The translations under genes were made by a program, and so were the position numbers. A DNA stretch of 6,641 nucleotides from assembly GCA_900545995.1 (NCBI GenBank), contig URBM01000102.1:1-6641 (forward strand), read 5' to 3'. This document shows, piece after piece, positions 1-5,388 of this stretch. Under the pieces are notes generated by a model, which saw only the letters and a list, made by a program, of their open reading frames with translations, ran no database searches and was not told the DNA's origin. Origin of the DNA: an uncultured Collinsella sp. (lineage in GTDB: Bacteria; Actinomycetota; Coriobacteriia; Coriobacteriales; Coriobacteriaceae). Numbering within the stretch: the first letter of the stretch is position 1; every line of letters begins with the position of its first letter.

Positions 1-207
1 GCCCAGCACCGTGCCGCCGCTAGCCATGCTGGTCGCGATAAACATGTATAGGCCGTTGCGTAAAATGTAGTCGACATCGCCCGTGGTAATACCGGTGTTG
101 ACCATGTTCGCCAGCATCGTGGGAACCAACAGCGTACCGACGTTATCCACCAGCAGCACCAGCAGCGTCACTGCGACAAGCCCTCGATATGGCTTCATAA
201 ACCTCAT
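1..207 (-). CDS. ABC transporter, N-terminal membrane part (partial, runs off left edge)
   Basis: The minus strand encodes 69 residues beginning MRFMKPYRGLVAV and continuing to the window edge. A short basic N-terminus is followed by a hydrophobic helix (about residues 9-29), then a polar stretch containing MLANMVNTGITTGD, then a second hydrophobic segment. This is how the transmembrane domain of MdlB/MsbA-like half-transporters, with fused membrane and ATPase domains, begins; 'MLANMVNTGI' is typical of the loop after helix 1. The ATPase domain would lie outside the window. The ATG overlaps the stop codon of the MarR gene (TAATG), so translation is probably coupled; a second in-frame ATG three codons later is an alternative start. 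A GGTGAGGGGGA stretch about 15 bases upstream could serve as ribosome binding site. Role inferred: multidrug or peptide export, repressed by the MarR protein. Substrate unknown. Confidence 0.8.
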   Translation of the reverse strand, partial: MRFMKPYRGLVAVTLLVLLVDNVGTLLVPTMLANMVNTGITTGDVDYILRNGLYMFIATSMASGGTVLG

Positions 208-707
208 TAGCAGTCGCACGACTCCCCCTCACCTTGATTCTCGGCTTGGCTCTCGGCAGCGATATGCTGCTTAAAGGCACCGCACTCATCGCCGAGCGCA
301 TGGGAAAATTTTCCGATCAAGCGCATAATCTCGCGCTGCTCACACGGCTCAAGCGCGCCAAAGGCTCGCTGCTCGGCCTTGAGTGCCGGCAGCGCATAAC
401 GCTCGGCAAATCGCCTGCCCTCTTCGGTCAGGCTCACAACCTTGTTCTTATGACTGCCTTCGGCAAACTCCAACGTTGCGAAACCCCGCGCCGTCAAGGT
501 TTTAATTGCCGAGTTGATGGTCTGCTTGCTGTAGAACCATTCGCTTGTCAGACGGCTTACGGCAATACTGCCGCCCGCCGTGCTGGTGTCGACGAGCATC
601 CAATAGGCGCAGTCCGAAAGGCCGCAGGCGCGCGAGAACTCCGAATAGATATGGTCGAGTCCATTGATCAACCGGTCGAAGTCGACCAGCGCAACCGCAC
701 TATTCAT
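207..707 (-). CDS. MarR-family transcriptional regulator
   Basis: A 166-residue protein with a winged helix-turn-helix of MarR type. The recognition region is at about residues 56-75 (FYSKQTINSAIKTLTARGF), followed by the wing at 80-93 (FAEGSHKNKVVSLTEEG) and a C-terminal helix pair that usually forms the dimer interface. 'LTEEGRRFAERYALP' matches the usual 'LTEKGR' turn after the wing. Length is slightly above the family norm because of a polar, acidic tail (about 150-166) ending in CDC. The start ATG has GGTGGG about six bases upstream. The gene overlaps the following ABC exporter gene by one base, so it most likely represses its own operon and releases DNA when a small molecule binds. Tandem 14-bp sites upstream (726-774) are candidate operators. 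Family assignment is firm; ligand and targets are inferred. Confidence 0.9.
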   Translation of the reverse strand: MNSAVALVDFDRLINGLDHIYSEFSRACGLSDCAYWMLVDTSTAGGSIAVSRLTSEWFYSKQTINSAIKTLTARGFATLEFAEGSHKNKVVSLTEEGRRFAERYALPALKAEQRAFGALEPCEQREIMRLIGKFSHALGDECGAFKQHIAAESQAENQGEGESCDC

Positions 708-725
708 CTATCCCACCATTCGATT

Positions 726-774
726 GTCCGATTTTTGACCAATTATGTGTCTCTAGATTAGTCCGAGTTTTGAC
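726..774 (-). promoter_or_regulatory. Tandem operator-like sites upstream of marR-type gene
   Basis: Two 14-bp copies, plus-strand GTCCGATTTTTGAC at 726-739 and GTCCGAGTTTTGAC at 761-774, differ at one base and start 35 bp apart. Each has partial dyad symmetry: the distal copy is bounded by TAGTC and GACTA arms, and the proximal copy by ATTG-TC and GACCAAT. Repeated, weakly palindromic sites flanking the promoter are what MarR dimers typically bind. Binding by the adjacent protein is inferred from position. Confidence 0.6.
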
Positions 775-783
775 TATCGTCAA
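755..783 (-). promoter_or_regulatory. Candidate promoter of the MarR-ABC operon
   Basis: On the minus strand TTGACG (783-778) is followed after exactly 17 bases by TAATCT (760-755). The -35 is a 5/6 match and the -10 only 3/6, so the promoter would be weak. Transcription would start near 748, leaving a leader of about 40 bases. One of the two 14-bp repeats fills the spacer, where a bound repressor would block RNA polymerase. Confidence 0.5.
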
Positions 784-826
784 CAGGCTCTCCGCGAATG
801 CGTGCATTTTTATGGCCTATCGGCAG

Positions 827-862
827 AAAAAGACCGCCGGCGCGGGGGCGGCGCCAGCGGTC
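827..862 (-). terminator. Rho-independent terminator of the 96-residue protein gene
   Basis: On the minus strand a 12-bp GC-rich stem (arms 862-851 and 843-832, one G-T pair) closes a seven-base loop and is followed directly by TTTTT (831-827). It lies 27 bases past the stop codon at 889. The opposite strand has no U-tract, so it acts on the minus-strand gene. Confidence 0.85.
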
Positions 863-888
863 ACGTGAAAATCGGGTTTTATTGCCTG

Positions 889-1179
889 TTAAGCGGCGAC
901 GGCCTCATAGACCGTAGCGCCCGAGAAGCTGTCATGCAGGCTCTTGCCGGCAATCCACGGCAGCTCGACGACCTCGCAGACCGTGTTGACCAGCTCGGAG
1001 CAGTCAGTAAAGTGGCCCTTGTCGTTGAGGGCCTCGCAATCCTGAACACGCCAATAGCCATCGGTGTGCGTGATGTAGTACTCGTGATCGTTGATCGACA
1101 CGAAAGCGCGCGTCTTGGAACGCAGCAGCTTCAGAAATCCTTCGAAGTCGGTCTCGACGACATCTCCAGCCTGGAACAT
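889..1179 (-). CDS. Hypothetical 96-residue acidic protein
   Basis: I do not recognise this protein. It has 96 residues, begins MFQAGDVVETDFEGF and ends SGATVYEAVAA. It has no signal peptide or membrane helix and is net acidic. Aromatic and polar residues cluster at 27-45 (VSINDHEYYITHTDGYW), suggesting a small beta-rich fold, and there are three cysteines (48, 60, 68) without a metal-binding spacing. Translation evidence is strong: a perfect AGGAGGT sits six bases before the ATG, and a clear terminator follows the stop. It is flanked by the divergent nitroreductase gene and by the MarR operon, and appears to be a single-gene transcript. A GC-rich hairpin lies just before the ribosome binding site. 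Function unknown. Confidence 0.8.
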   Translation of the reverse strand: MFQAGDVVETDFEGFLKLLRSKTRAFVSINDHEYYITHTDGYWRVQDCEALNDKGHFTDCSELVNTVCEVVELPWIAGKSLHDSFSGATVYEAVAA

Positions 1180-1185
1180 GATGTT

Positions 1186-1192
1186 ACCTCCT
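1186..1192 (-). promoter_or_regulatory. Perfect Shine-Dalgarno site of the 96-residue protein
   Basis: The minus strand reads AGGAGGT six bases upstream of the ATG at 1179. Full complementarity to the 16S rRNA tail at ideal spacing fixes this start and implies efficient translation when the site is accessible. Confidence 0.85.
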
Positions 1193-1198
1193 GGCCCG

Positions 1199-1213
1199 GC
1201 GCCACCATGGCGC
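1199..1213 (-). promoter_or_regulatory. Leader hairpin before the Shine-Dalgarno site
   Basis: GCGCCA and TGGCGC form a perfect 6-bp stem around a three-base loop, ending seven bases upstream of the AGGAGGT. It would form in the mRNA leader of the 96-residue protein. It could influence ribosome access or mRNA stability; it could also be chance in GC-rich DNA. Confidence 0.35.
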
Positions 1214-1339
1214 GTTGATAAACGTTGGTGCTCCTTTAGTAAAACCTTTATCAGAGGTTATGCGTTCGTCATTTAGGCAAGTGGTAAAAAACCGCAGGGT
1301 AGACGGGATAAAACGTTTAACCATCCCATTTGTTTGTCA

Positions 1340-1376
1340 CATTCTGAAGGTACTTTTATGCAAACCCACTTTCCCA
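1340..1376 (+). promoter_or_regulatory. Weak promoter candidate for the nitroreductase gene
   Basis: The AT-rich stretch at about 1345-1375 holds TTGTCA (5/6 to the -35 consensus) and, 17 bases later, TATGCA (3/6 to the -10). It is the best match I found in the 294-bp divergent gap (1180-1473), but the -10 is poor. I found no convincing promoter for the minus-strand 96-residue gene in the same gap. Confidence 0.25.
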
Positions 1377-1473
1377 ATTGGAATCCATCCTTTTGGCCGG
1401 GCAATTGACCGTCTATCGTTTGAGCCCGACGGGTATGAACGTGGCATCTGCAACGCCACCGCAAGGAGACACC

Positions 1474-1995
1474 ATGGAGACCATCGAAGCGCTCATTCAC
1501 CGCCGCAGCTGCCGCAACTACAGCGATCGTCCCGTCGAGGCCGAAAAGCTTGCACGTATTATCGAAGCCGGCCAATATGCACCGAGCGGCATGGGCCGCC
1601 AGCCGGTGACGTTTGTCGCCGTCACCGACCCCGCGACCGTCGAGCGTCTCTCACAGTTCAACGCCCAGGTCATGGGCAGCAACAGCGACCCCTTCTATGG
1701 CGCCAAGACCGTTGTGGTGGTGCTGGTTGACCGCAGCGTGCCCACACACCTGGAAGACGGCTCGCTCGCCATGGGCAACCTGCTCAATGCTGCCTATGCG
1801 CTGGGTGTCGATTCGTGCTGGATTCACCGCGCGCATGAGGTCTTTGACTCGCCCGAGGGTCTGGAGCTGCTGGCCAGCTGGGGCCTGCCCGCCGACGGCA
1901 GCCTGCGCGGTGTCGGTAACTGCATTCTGGGCTATGCCGAGGATACGCTTCCCGAGCCCAAACCCCGCCGCGACAACATCATCTACGTAAGGTAA
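1474..1995 (+). CDS. Nitroreductase-family FMN-dependent oxidoreductase
   Basis: A 173-residue protein of the nitroreductase superfamily, cytoplasmic homodimers that bind FMN and reduce nitro compounds, quinones or related substrates with NAD(P)H. The N-terminal IHRRSCRNYSDRPV (8-21) carries the arginine-serine-x-arginine motif that contacts the FMN phosphate. YAPSGMGRQP (35-44) is the conserved flavin loop, and GVGNCILGYAED (146-157) is the C-terminal flavin-proximal strand. The chosen ATG has AAGGAG six bases upstream, and the protein begins as family members do. Longer in-frame starts at 1378 and 1435 would add residues unlike the family and lack a good ribosome binding site. Length is typical of the short, single-domain subgroup. 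It is a single gene between two minus-strand genes. Physiological substrate unknown. Confidence 0.9.
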   Translation: METIEALIHRRSCRNYSDRPVEAEKLARIIEAGQYAPSGMGRQPVTFVAVTDPATVERLSQFNAQVMGSNSDPFYGAKTVVVVLVDRSVPTHLEDGSLAMGNLLNAAYALGVDSCWIHRAHEVFDSPEGLELLASWGLPADGSLRGVGNCILGYAEDTLPEPKPRRDNIIYVR

Positions 1996-2007
1996 CCCGG
2001 GAGCGTC

Positions 2008-2053
2008 AGCGGGGGTGGCTAATTTGGGACAGGGCTATTTTAGCTACCCCGCT
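2008..2053 (+). repeat. GGGACAGG-loop hairpin, copy 1 (between convergent genes)
   Basis: A long hairpin 13 bases after the nitroreductase stop. AGCGGGG (2008-2014) pairs with CCCCGCT (2047-2053), and GGCTAA lies opposite TTAGC, for about 14 pairs with one bulged G and one G-T pair. The large loop contains GGGACAGG (2026-2033), three bases, then ATTTT (2037-2041). No T-tract follows on either strand, so it is a poor intrinsic terminator. It may still stop or protect both convergent transcripts. The loop pattern recurs at 6145-6160. Confidence 0.65.
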
Positions 2054-2059
2054 CGCAAC

Positions 2060-2635
2060 TTATATTGACGTCGCCGTTGTCGTCGTTTCGTTCGTGTGAG
2101 TCGTTTCGGCGTCGTCGCCTTGCTTGTCTTCGTCCTTTTGAGCATCGGCGATGGTGGAGGCCGCCGCAACGATGCCGCGCTGGGGTGCGACGCCCGTCTG
2201 GGTCTGAGCGCCCTCGACAACTTCTGTGCCTGCATGCGCGAGCTCAGGCGATTTAAACACTGCGTCCAAGTTGGCGCCACCGCCGGCGTAGCCGAGCGCG
2301 GCGAGTGCGATGACGATCACTGCAACGACGGCCACGATCGGCACATAACGATGCCAACCAGCCGGGTTGAGCCCGCTGCGGCGAGCCGCCCCGCGACTGA
2401 TGTAACCAAGCGTGCCGTCGTGCTTGAGCTTTGAGCCCACCACGCGTTTGCGGCCCCACAGCGAGGACTCTGCCTGCATTGCCAAGCGGGTGCTTGCCGA
2501 AGGATAGCCGTATTTAGTGCGCTTGAACGAGCCATCAAACCCCGAGGCGTGTTTACCCCACGTCACCGATGTTGTGCGTCGGTTGACCGGCGCGGCACTC
2601 CGCCTTCTGCGGCTCGGTTTTGAAGTCTCAGCCAT
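2060..2635 (-). CDS. Hypothetical single-pass membrane protein
   Basis: I do not recognise a family. From the chosen ATG the protein has 191 residues. Residues 1-97 are strongly basic, with RRRR at 9-12 and many K/R and S/T. A single hydrophobic helix spans about 98-118 (VPIVAVVAVIVIALAALGYA). Residues 119-191 are acidic and low in complexity, ending in a Thr-rich tail (ETTHTNETTTTATSI). The positive-inside rule puts the basic half in the cytoplasm and the acidic tail outside. The start at 2635 has GAGGG about five bases upstream; an upstream ATG at 2689 would add 18 residues without a clear ribosome binding site. It follows the degenerate activator gene by 84 bases on the same strand, so co-transcription is possible, though a separate promoter candidate exists. 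A basic tail before one helix could suit nucleic-acid or envelope-associated roles; that is speculation. Confidence 0.65.
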   Translation of the reverse strand: MAETSKPSRRRRSAAPVNRRTTSVTWGKHASGFDGSFKRTKYGYPSASTRLAMQAESSLWGRKRVVGSKLKHDGTLGYISRGAARRSGLNPAGWHRYVPIVAVVAVIVIALAALGYAGGGANLDAVFKSPELAHAGTEVVEGAQTQTGVAPQRGIVAAASTIADAQKDEDKQGDDAETTHTNETTTTATSI

Positions 2636-2679
2636 ATGCCCTCGCACGCCGTAACCAAATCGAAACAATAACGCTTTGG

Positions 2680-2708
2680 ACTGTAGCACACGCGTCGCGC
2701 GCGGTCAC
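2680..2708 (-). promoter_or_regulatory. Candidate promoter of the single-pass membrane protein gene
   Basis: On the minus strand GTGACC (2708-2703) and TACAGT (2685-2680) are separated by exactly 17 bases, each a 4/6 consensus match. They lie in the 84-base gap after the upstream regulator gene and would give a leader of about 38 bases. Confidence 0.35.
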
Positions 2709-2719
2709 GGCCGCCTCGC

Positions 2720-3937
2720 TCAACGGTCATCGTCCTTCAGCAAGCGCCACAGCGTTGTACGGCTTATACCCAGCACCTCTGCCGCACGGGTTCGGTTGCC
2801 GTGGAGATGGTCTACAACCAGATGCGCGATATCTCGCTCGGTATCGGCCAGCGGTCGCAGGATATACAGGTCACTTTCGAGCGTCGGGGCGCCAAAGGTT
2901 GCGGTCTTAATCACGTCCTCTTGGGCGAGCACTTCCTCCGCCACAGCGCGGTCCACCGTGCCCGCCCCCACCAATATATACAGTCGTTCCGAGACCTCGC
3001 GGAGCTGCAGATAATTGCGCGGCCAGCGGTAAGCATCGAGCGTCTTCGTCGCCGCGGCAGACAGTGTGGGCGCTGCCGTCCCAAATGCGTCAGCGAGATA
3101 TTCCAAATAGCGCGCAACCTTCGTCGACGCGGCTCCCTGCTCGGCGATTGCCGGCGCCACGCTCACCGCACAGGCGAAACGCTCGGTCACAAAGGCGGCT
3201 TGATCACTTTCGCCGCCGCCCGGCATGTCATTCGCTGTCAGCACCACATGGCAGCGCGTCGCCAACGCGGTGTCGGTCATCGTGGAGACCAGCTCGCGGA
3301 GGCGCTGGGGGACAACCGCGTTCCAGCCCTCAATGCAAAGGGTCAGCCCCGTTTGGAACAACGGCGATTCGGCGCTTTTGAGCACATGGCGCCAACCGCG
3401 CTCGGTGAGCTCATCGAGCGCAACGGAAACAAAGGGTTGATCGACAAAAGGGCCAGCCAGATAGAGGCGCTTGGCGATCTCGACCTGACCCGCTCCCAGC
3501 TCGCCCTCGAGCATAAGGGGCACACCGCGCGCGTAGCTCTCGGCAACCGGCGCAGCCACCGAGGCCGCCCCCTCAACGATGCCGTACGCGCTCGATTCGT
3601 AGCGGGCCTCAACTTCGTCGGCGTTGAGCCACTCGATGCCCGCATGCGCCGCGGCGCCGCGCACCTCGCGGACCACAACGACCCAAAGCCCCCCGCCCTC
3701 TTTGTCGGTGGGGCGAACGGTCAGGCTCAGGCGCGTACCCTCACGCCCCATTACCAGACGCGCGCCGTCTCCTATACGGTCGAGGCGCTCAGCGACAAAA
3801 GTCGCCACACCCCGCTCAAGCGCCGCGTCATTCATGGTCGAGATCGCGACGCCCCCACGCGCATCGATTGCCAATGCCGATGCCCCGGCAGCAGCCAGGG
3901 CATCGGTCAAGATGTTCAGCTTGGCATCGCTATCCAT
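2720..3937 (-). CDS. Degenerate AAA+ regulator with Fis-type HTH (sigma-54-activator-like)
   Basis: From the chosen start the protein has 405 residues. Residues 1-115 are an unrecognised, possibly PAS-like sensor part. Residues 116-325 follow the order of a sigma-54 activator AAA+ domain in eroded form: LEGELGAGQV (143-152) sits where Walker A should be but lacks its lysine, LTLCIEGW (198-205) replaces the Walker B LFLDEIGD, and no GAFTGA loop is present. HVVLTAND (230-237) corresponds to sensor I, and AYRWPRNYLQLREVSERLYIL (302-322) to the conserved WPGNVREL segment. The C-terminus (364-405) is a clean Fis-type helix-turn-helix with GNRTRAAEVLGISRTTLWRLL (380-400). It probably binds DNA and regulates without ATP hydrolysis or sigma-54. 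The ATG at 3937 has AGGGG about eight bases upstream; the frame stays open to 4138, but that extension crosses a structured non-coding region. Targets unknown; yeiH-like and membrane protein genes flank it. Confidence 0.8.
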   Translation of the reverse strand: MDSDAKLNILTDALAAAGASALAIDARGGVAISTMNDAALERGVATFVAERLDRIGDGARLVMGREGTRLSLTVRPTDKEGGGLWVVVVREVRGAAAHAGIEWLNADEVEARYESSAYGIVEGAASVAAPVAESYARGVPLMLEGELGAGQVEIAKRLYLAGPFVDQPFVSVALDELTERGWRHVLKSAESPLFQTGLTLCIEGWNAVVPQRLRELVSTMTDTALATRCHVVLTANDMPGGGESDQAAFVTERFACAVSVAPAIAEQGAASTKVARYLEYLADAFGTAAPTLSAAATKTLDAYRWPRNYLQLREVSERLYILVGAGTVDRAVAEEVLAQEDVIKTATFGAPTLESDLYILRPLADTERDIAHLVVDHLHGNRTRAAEVLGISRTTLWRLLKDDDR

Positions 3938-3959
3938 GATTTGCCCCTGTCTGCAGCGA

Positions 3960-3983
3960 CGTGCAACCGCCGGCGGTCGCACG
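3960..3983 (-). promoter_or_regulatory. 24-bp near-perfect palindrome in the regulator leader
   Basis: CGTGCAACCGCC (3960-3971) and GGCGGTCGCACG (3972-3983) are reverse complements except at one position (3965/3978). On the minus-strand transcript that position is a G-U pair, so a continuous stem can form. It ends 22 bases before the ATG of the degenerate activator gene. A second palindrome, CGGTCG-CA-CGACCG (3974-3987), overlaps it. It is either an operator for a dimeric DNA-binding protein, possibly the encoded regulator, or a leader RNA hairpin. Confidence 0.55.
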
Positions 3984-3987
3984 ACCG

Positions 3988-4028
3988 AGTGTTTCAAAAT
4001 TGAACGATATTGCTCACCAAACACTATA
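3988..4028 (-). promoter_or_regulatory. Candidate promoter and spaced inverted repeat of the degenerate activator gene
   Basis: AGTGTTT (3988-3994) and AAACACT (4019-4025) are exact 7-bp inverted repeats whose starts are 31 bp apart, about three helical turns. The second arm overlaps TATAGT on the minus strand (4028-4023), a 5/6 match to a -10 element; no good -35 accompanies it. The layout suits an operator bound by a dimer with looping or spaced half-sites. Confidence 0.4.
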
Positions 4029-4062
4029 GGGTAGAAAGCGCCGTCCTGCGAGTATAGGTGTT

Positions 4063-4162
4063 GCCCCGCATCGCCATCCTGGCGGGGCGATAAGAGCTCT
4101 TCGGGACTTATAAACCTGCGGACAAGCCATACCCGCAAGAGCTCCTATCGCTCCACCGCAGG
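4063..4162 (-). ncRNA. Candidate structured RNA with long stem and possible pseudoknot
   Basis: In minus-strand orientation, 4151-4132 pairs with 4105-4087 to give an 18- to 19-bp stem with one bulged G. The only non-Watson-Crick pair is G-U on this strand (4145/4093) and an A-C mismatch on the other. Its 26-base loop contains CCGCAGG (4121-4115), exactly complementary to CCTGCGG (4162-4156) just outside the 5' side of the stem, which would make an H-type pseudoknot. A second hairpin, GCCCCGC/GCGGGGC (4088-4063), follows with a 12-base loop and an alternative ATCGCC/GGCGAT pairing. It lies between the yeiH-like stop codon and the degenerate activator gene. No U-tract follows, so it is not an ordinary terminator. 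It may be a leader element, a 3' UTR or a small RNA. I do not recognise a known riboswitch. Confidence 0.5.
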
Positions 4163-4203
4163 CATGCGCTCACCAGCACGCAGCACGCAAACAAGCTACT
4201 TCT

Positions 4204-5238
4204 CTACCAGATTCCCAGTACGTGTTGCATTCCCAAACTCATGCACGCAATGCCAATCCAGCAGCAAAAGCCCAATGCGATGGGCTTGCCGCCCTTTTTG
4301 ACCAGCTCGACGATATCGGTATTAAAACCAATAGCCGCCATGGCCATCACAATAAAGAACTTCGACAGCTCCTTGATGGGCGCCGTAATGGATGCAGGAA
4401 GCTGAAGCACCGTAGTGATCACACTCGCCAGCACAAAAAACAGCACAAACATGGGAAACGCGCGTTTAAGAGAGAACGTGCTTTTGGCGTCGCCGCCAGC
4501 CTTGCGCGCCAGATACATCTGCCAGCATGCGAGGACCAACGTGATGGGAATAATGGCCAGCGTCCTGGTGAGCTTGACAACCGTGGCGCTCTCGAGCACA
4601 TTCGCGCCGGGATGCATGCTGTCCCAAGCGCTCGCCGCAGCCGTTACGGACGAGGTGTCGTTGATGGCAGTGCCGGCAAACAGGCCAAAACCCTCGTTGG
4701 TCAGCCCGAGCATGCCGCCGAGCGTTGGAAACACGAGCGCCGCGATAACGTTAAACAGGAAGATGACCGAAATGGCCTGGGCAATCTCGCGATCGTCGGC
4801 ATCGATGACGGGCGCGGTCGCAGCGATGGCCGAACCGCCGCAAATCGACGAACCCACACCTACAAGCGTCGCGATCTTGCCCGGCACGTTCATAACGTGG
4901 CAGAGCACAAAGGCGATGACAAGCGAGGTCGAGATCGTCGCCACGATAATCGGCAGCGACTGGGCGCCCTTGGACAGGATTTGGGAGAGGTTCATGCCAA
5001 AGCCAAGCAGGATAACCGCGTACTGCAAGACTTTTTTGGACGTATAGGTGACGCCGGCGGCGAGCTGTTCGCGACGATTCTTGGGAAAGACGAGCGCCAG
5101 GACCATGCCAAAGAGGATGGCAAACACCGGACCGCCGACCACCTCAATTTGTTTGCCGAGCAACGTCGCGGGAATGGCGATAATCAGGCAGAACAAAACG
5201 CCTTTCCAGCGCTCGCGTACGATATTTGCCAGTTGCAT
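4204..5238 (-). CDS. yeiH: YeiH-family putative exporter (UPF0324 membrane protein)
   Basis: A 344-residue polytopic membrane protein of the YeiH family (Pfam PF03601), annotated as putative sulfate exporters and related to exporters of organosulfonate breakdown products. About ten hydrophobic segments span residues 13-335. Family hallmarks are visible: GVGSSICGGSAIAATAPVI (127-145), GTAINDTSSVTAAA (189-202), KLTRTLAIIP (222-231) and AAIGFNTDI (301-309). Length is normal and nothing is truncated. The ATG has AAGGA about seven bases upstream. A GntR/FCD regulator gene diverges from the same 163-bp region, which usually means the regulator controls the transporter in response to a carboxylate or similar ligand. 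Family is firm. The real substrate is unknown, and direct sulfate export has little experimental support in the family. Confidence 0.9.
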   Translation of the reverse strand: MQLANIVRERWKGVLFCLIIAIPATLLGKQIEVVGGPVFAILFGMVLALVFPKNRREQLAAGVTYTSKKVLQYAVILLGFGMNLSQILSKGAQSLPIIVATISTSLVIAFVLCHVMNVPGKIATLVGVGSSICGGSAIAATAPVIDADDREIAQAISVIFLFNVIAALVFPTLGGMLGLTNEGFGLFAGTAINDTSSVTAAASAWDSMHPGANVLESATVVKLTRTLAIIPITLVLACWQMYLARKAGGDAKSTFSLKRAFPMFVLFFVLASVITTVLQLPASITAPIKELSKFFIVMAMAAIGFNTDIVELVKKGGKPIALGFCCWIGIACMSLGMQHVLGIW

Positions 5239-5277
5239 ATGGGATTCCTTCTTTCTATTTCACGTTTGCGACGGCTT

Positions 5278-5283
5278 ATGATA
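5278..5283 (-). promoter_or_regulatory. Candidate -10 element of the yeiH-like gene
   Basis: The minus strand reads TATCAT, a 5/6 match, placing transcription near 5271 with a leader of about 33 bases. No convincing -35 is found 16-18 bases upstream, so an activator may be needed or the call may be wrong. Confidence 0.35.
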
Positions 5284-5323
5284 CGGCAACATTGAGCGCA
5301 GCCTTGCGCAAACACAGACTAAG

Positions 5324-5388
5324 ATGCCGCATTAGTTCTCAGGCAACAGCCGAATTACCCACCGCGGAGAGCTGATTCGCGGCATAAT
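5324..5388 (+). promoter_or_regulatory. Candidate GntR promoter and operator half-sites
   Basis: ATGCCGC (5324-5330) and GCGGCAT (5379-5385) are exact inverted repeats starting 55 bp apart. The right arm overlaps CATAAT (5383-5388), a 5/6 match to a -10 element. A closer pair, CCGCG and CGCGG, frames 5362-5382. Transcription from this -10 would begin near 5395, only about seven bases before the chosen GntR start. The sites lie where a regulator could control both divergent genes. Confidence 0.4.

Noticed and set aside
234..761. Plus-strand frame of 175 residues opposite the MarR gene
   Set aside because: No family resemblance; the minus-strand product is a typical MarR protein in an operon-like overlap.
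1305..1327. GGGAT/ATCCC with inner AAACGTTT upstream of the nitroreductase gene
   Set aside because: The outer and inner symmetries have different centres and the arms are short; probably chance in AT-rich intergenic DNA.
1378..1473. Longer nitroreductase starting at 1378 or 1435
   Set aside because: The extra residues are not family-like, and the AAGGAG site serves the ATG at 1474.
2801..4003. Long open frame on the plus strand (400 residues) opposite the degenerate activator
   Set aside because: It is arginine-rich and motif-free; the minus strand encodes a recognisable Fis-type HTH and WPGNVREL-like segment.
4040..4090. Fluoride or T-box riboswitch in the yeiH-regulator gap
   Set aside because: Short GGCGATG and GGTGG fragments recall parts of these classes, but the remaining conserved segments are missing and the neighbouring genes do not fit.
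3938..4138. N-terminal extension of the degenerate activator to an ATG at 4138 (67 extra residues)
   Set aside because: The extension crosses the palindrome, the promoter candidate and part of the structured RNA, has no ribosome binding site seen, and resembles no sensor domain. The ATG at 3937 has a purine-rich site and starts a sensible protein.
4614..4625. A further GGGACAG match on the minus strand inside the yeiH-like gene
   Set aside because: It is coding sequence for Trp-Asp-Ser, has no ATTTT partner and no flanking stem, so it is not a member of the hairpin family.
4222..5295. Long open frame on the plus strand (357 residues) opposite the yeiH-like gene
   Set aside because: Its product is rich in Arg, His, Gln and Asp without domains, as expected for the antisense of a hydrophobic gene; the opposite strand has clear family motifs.
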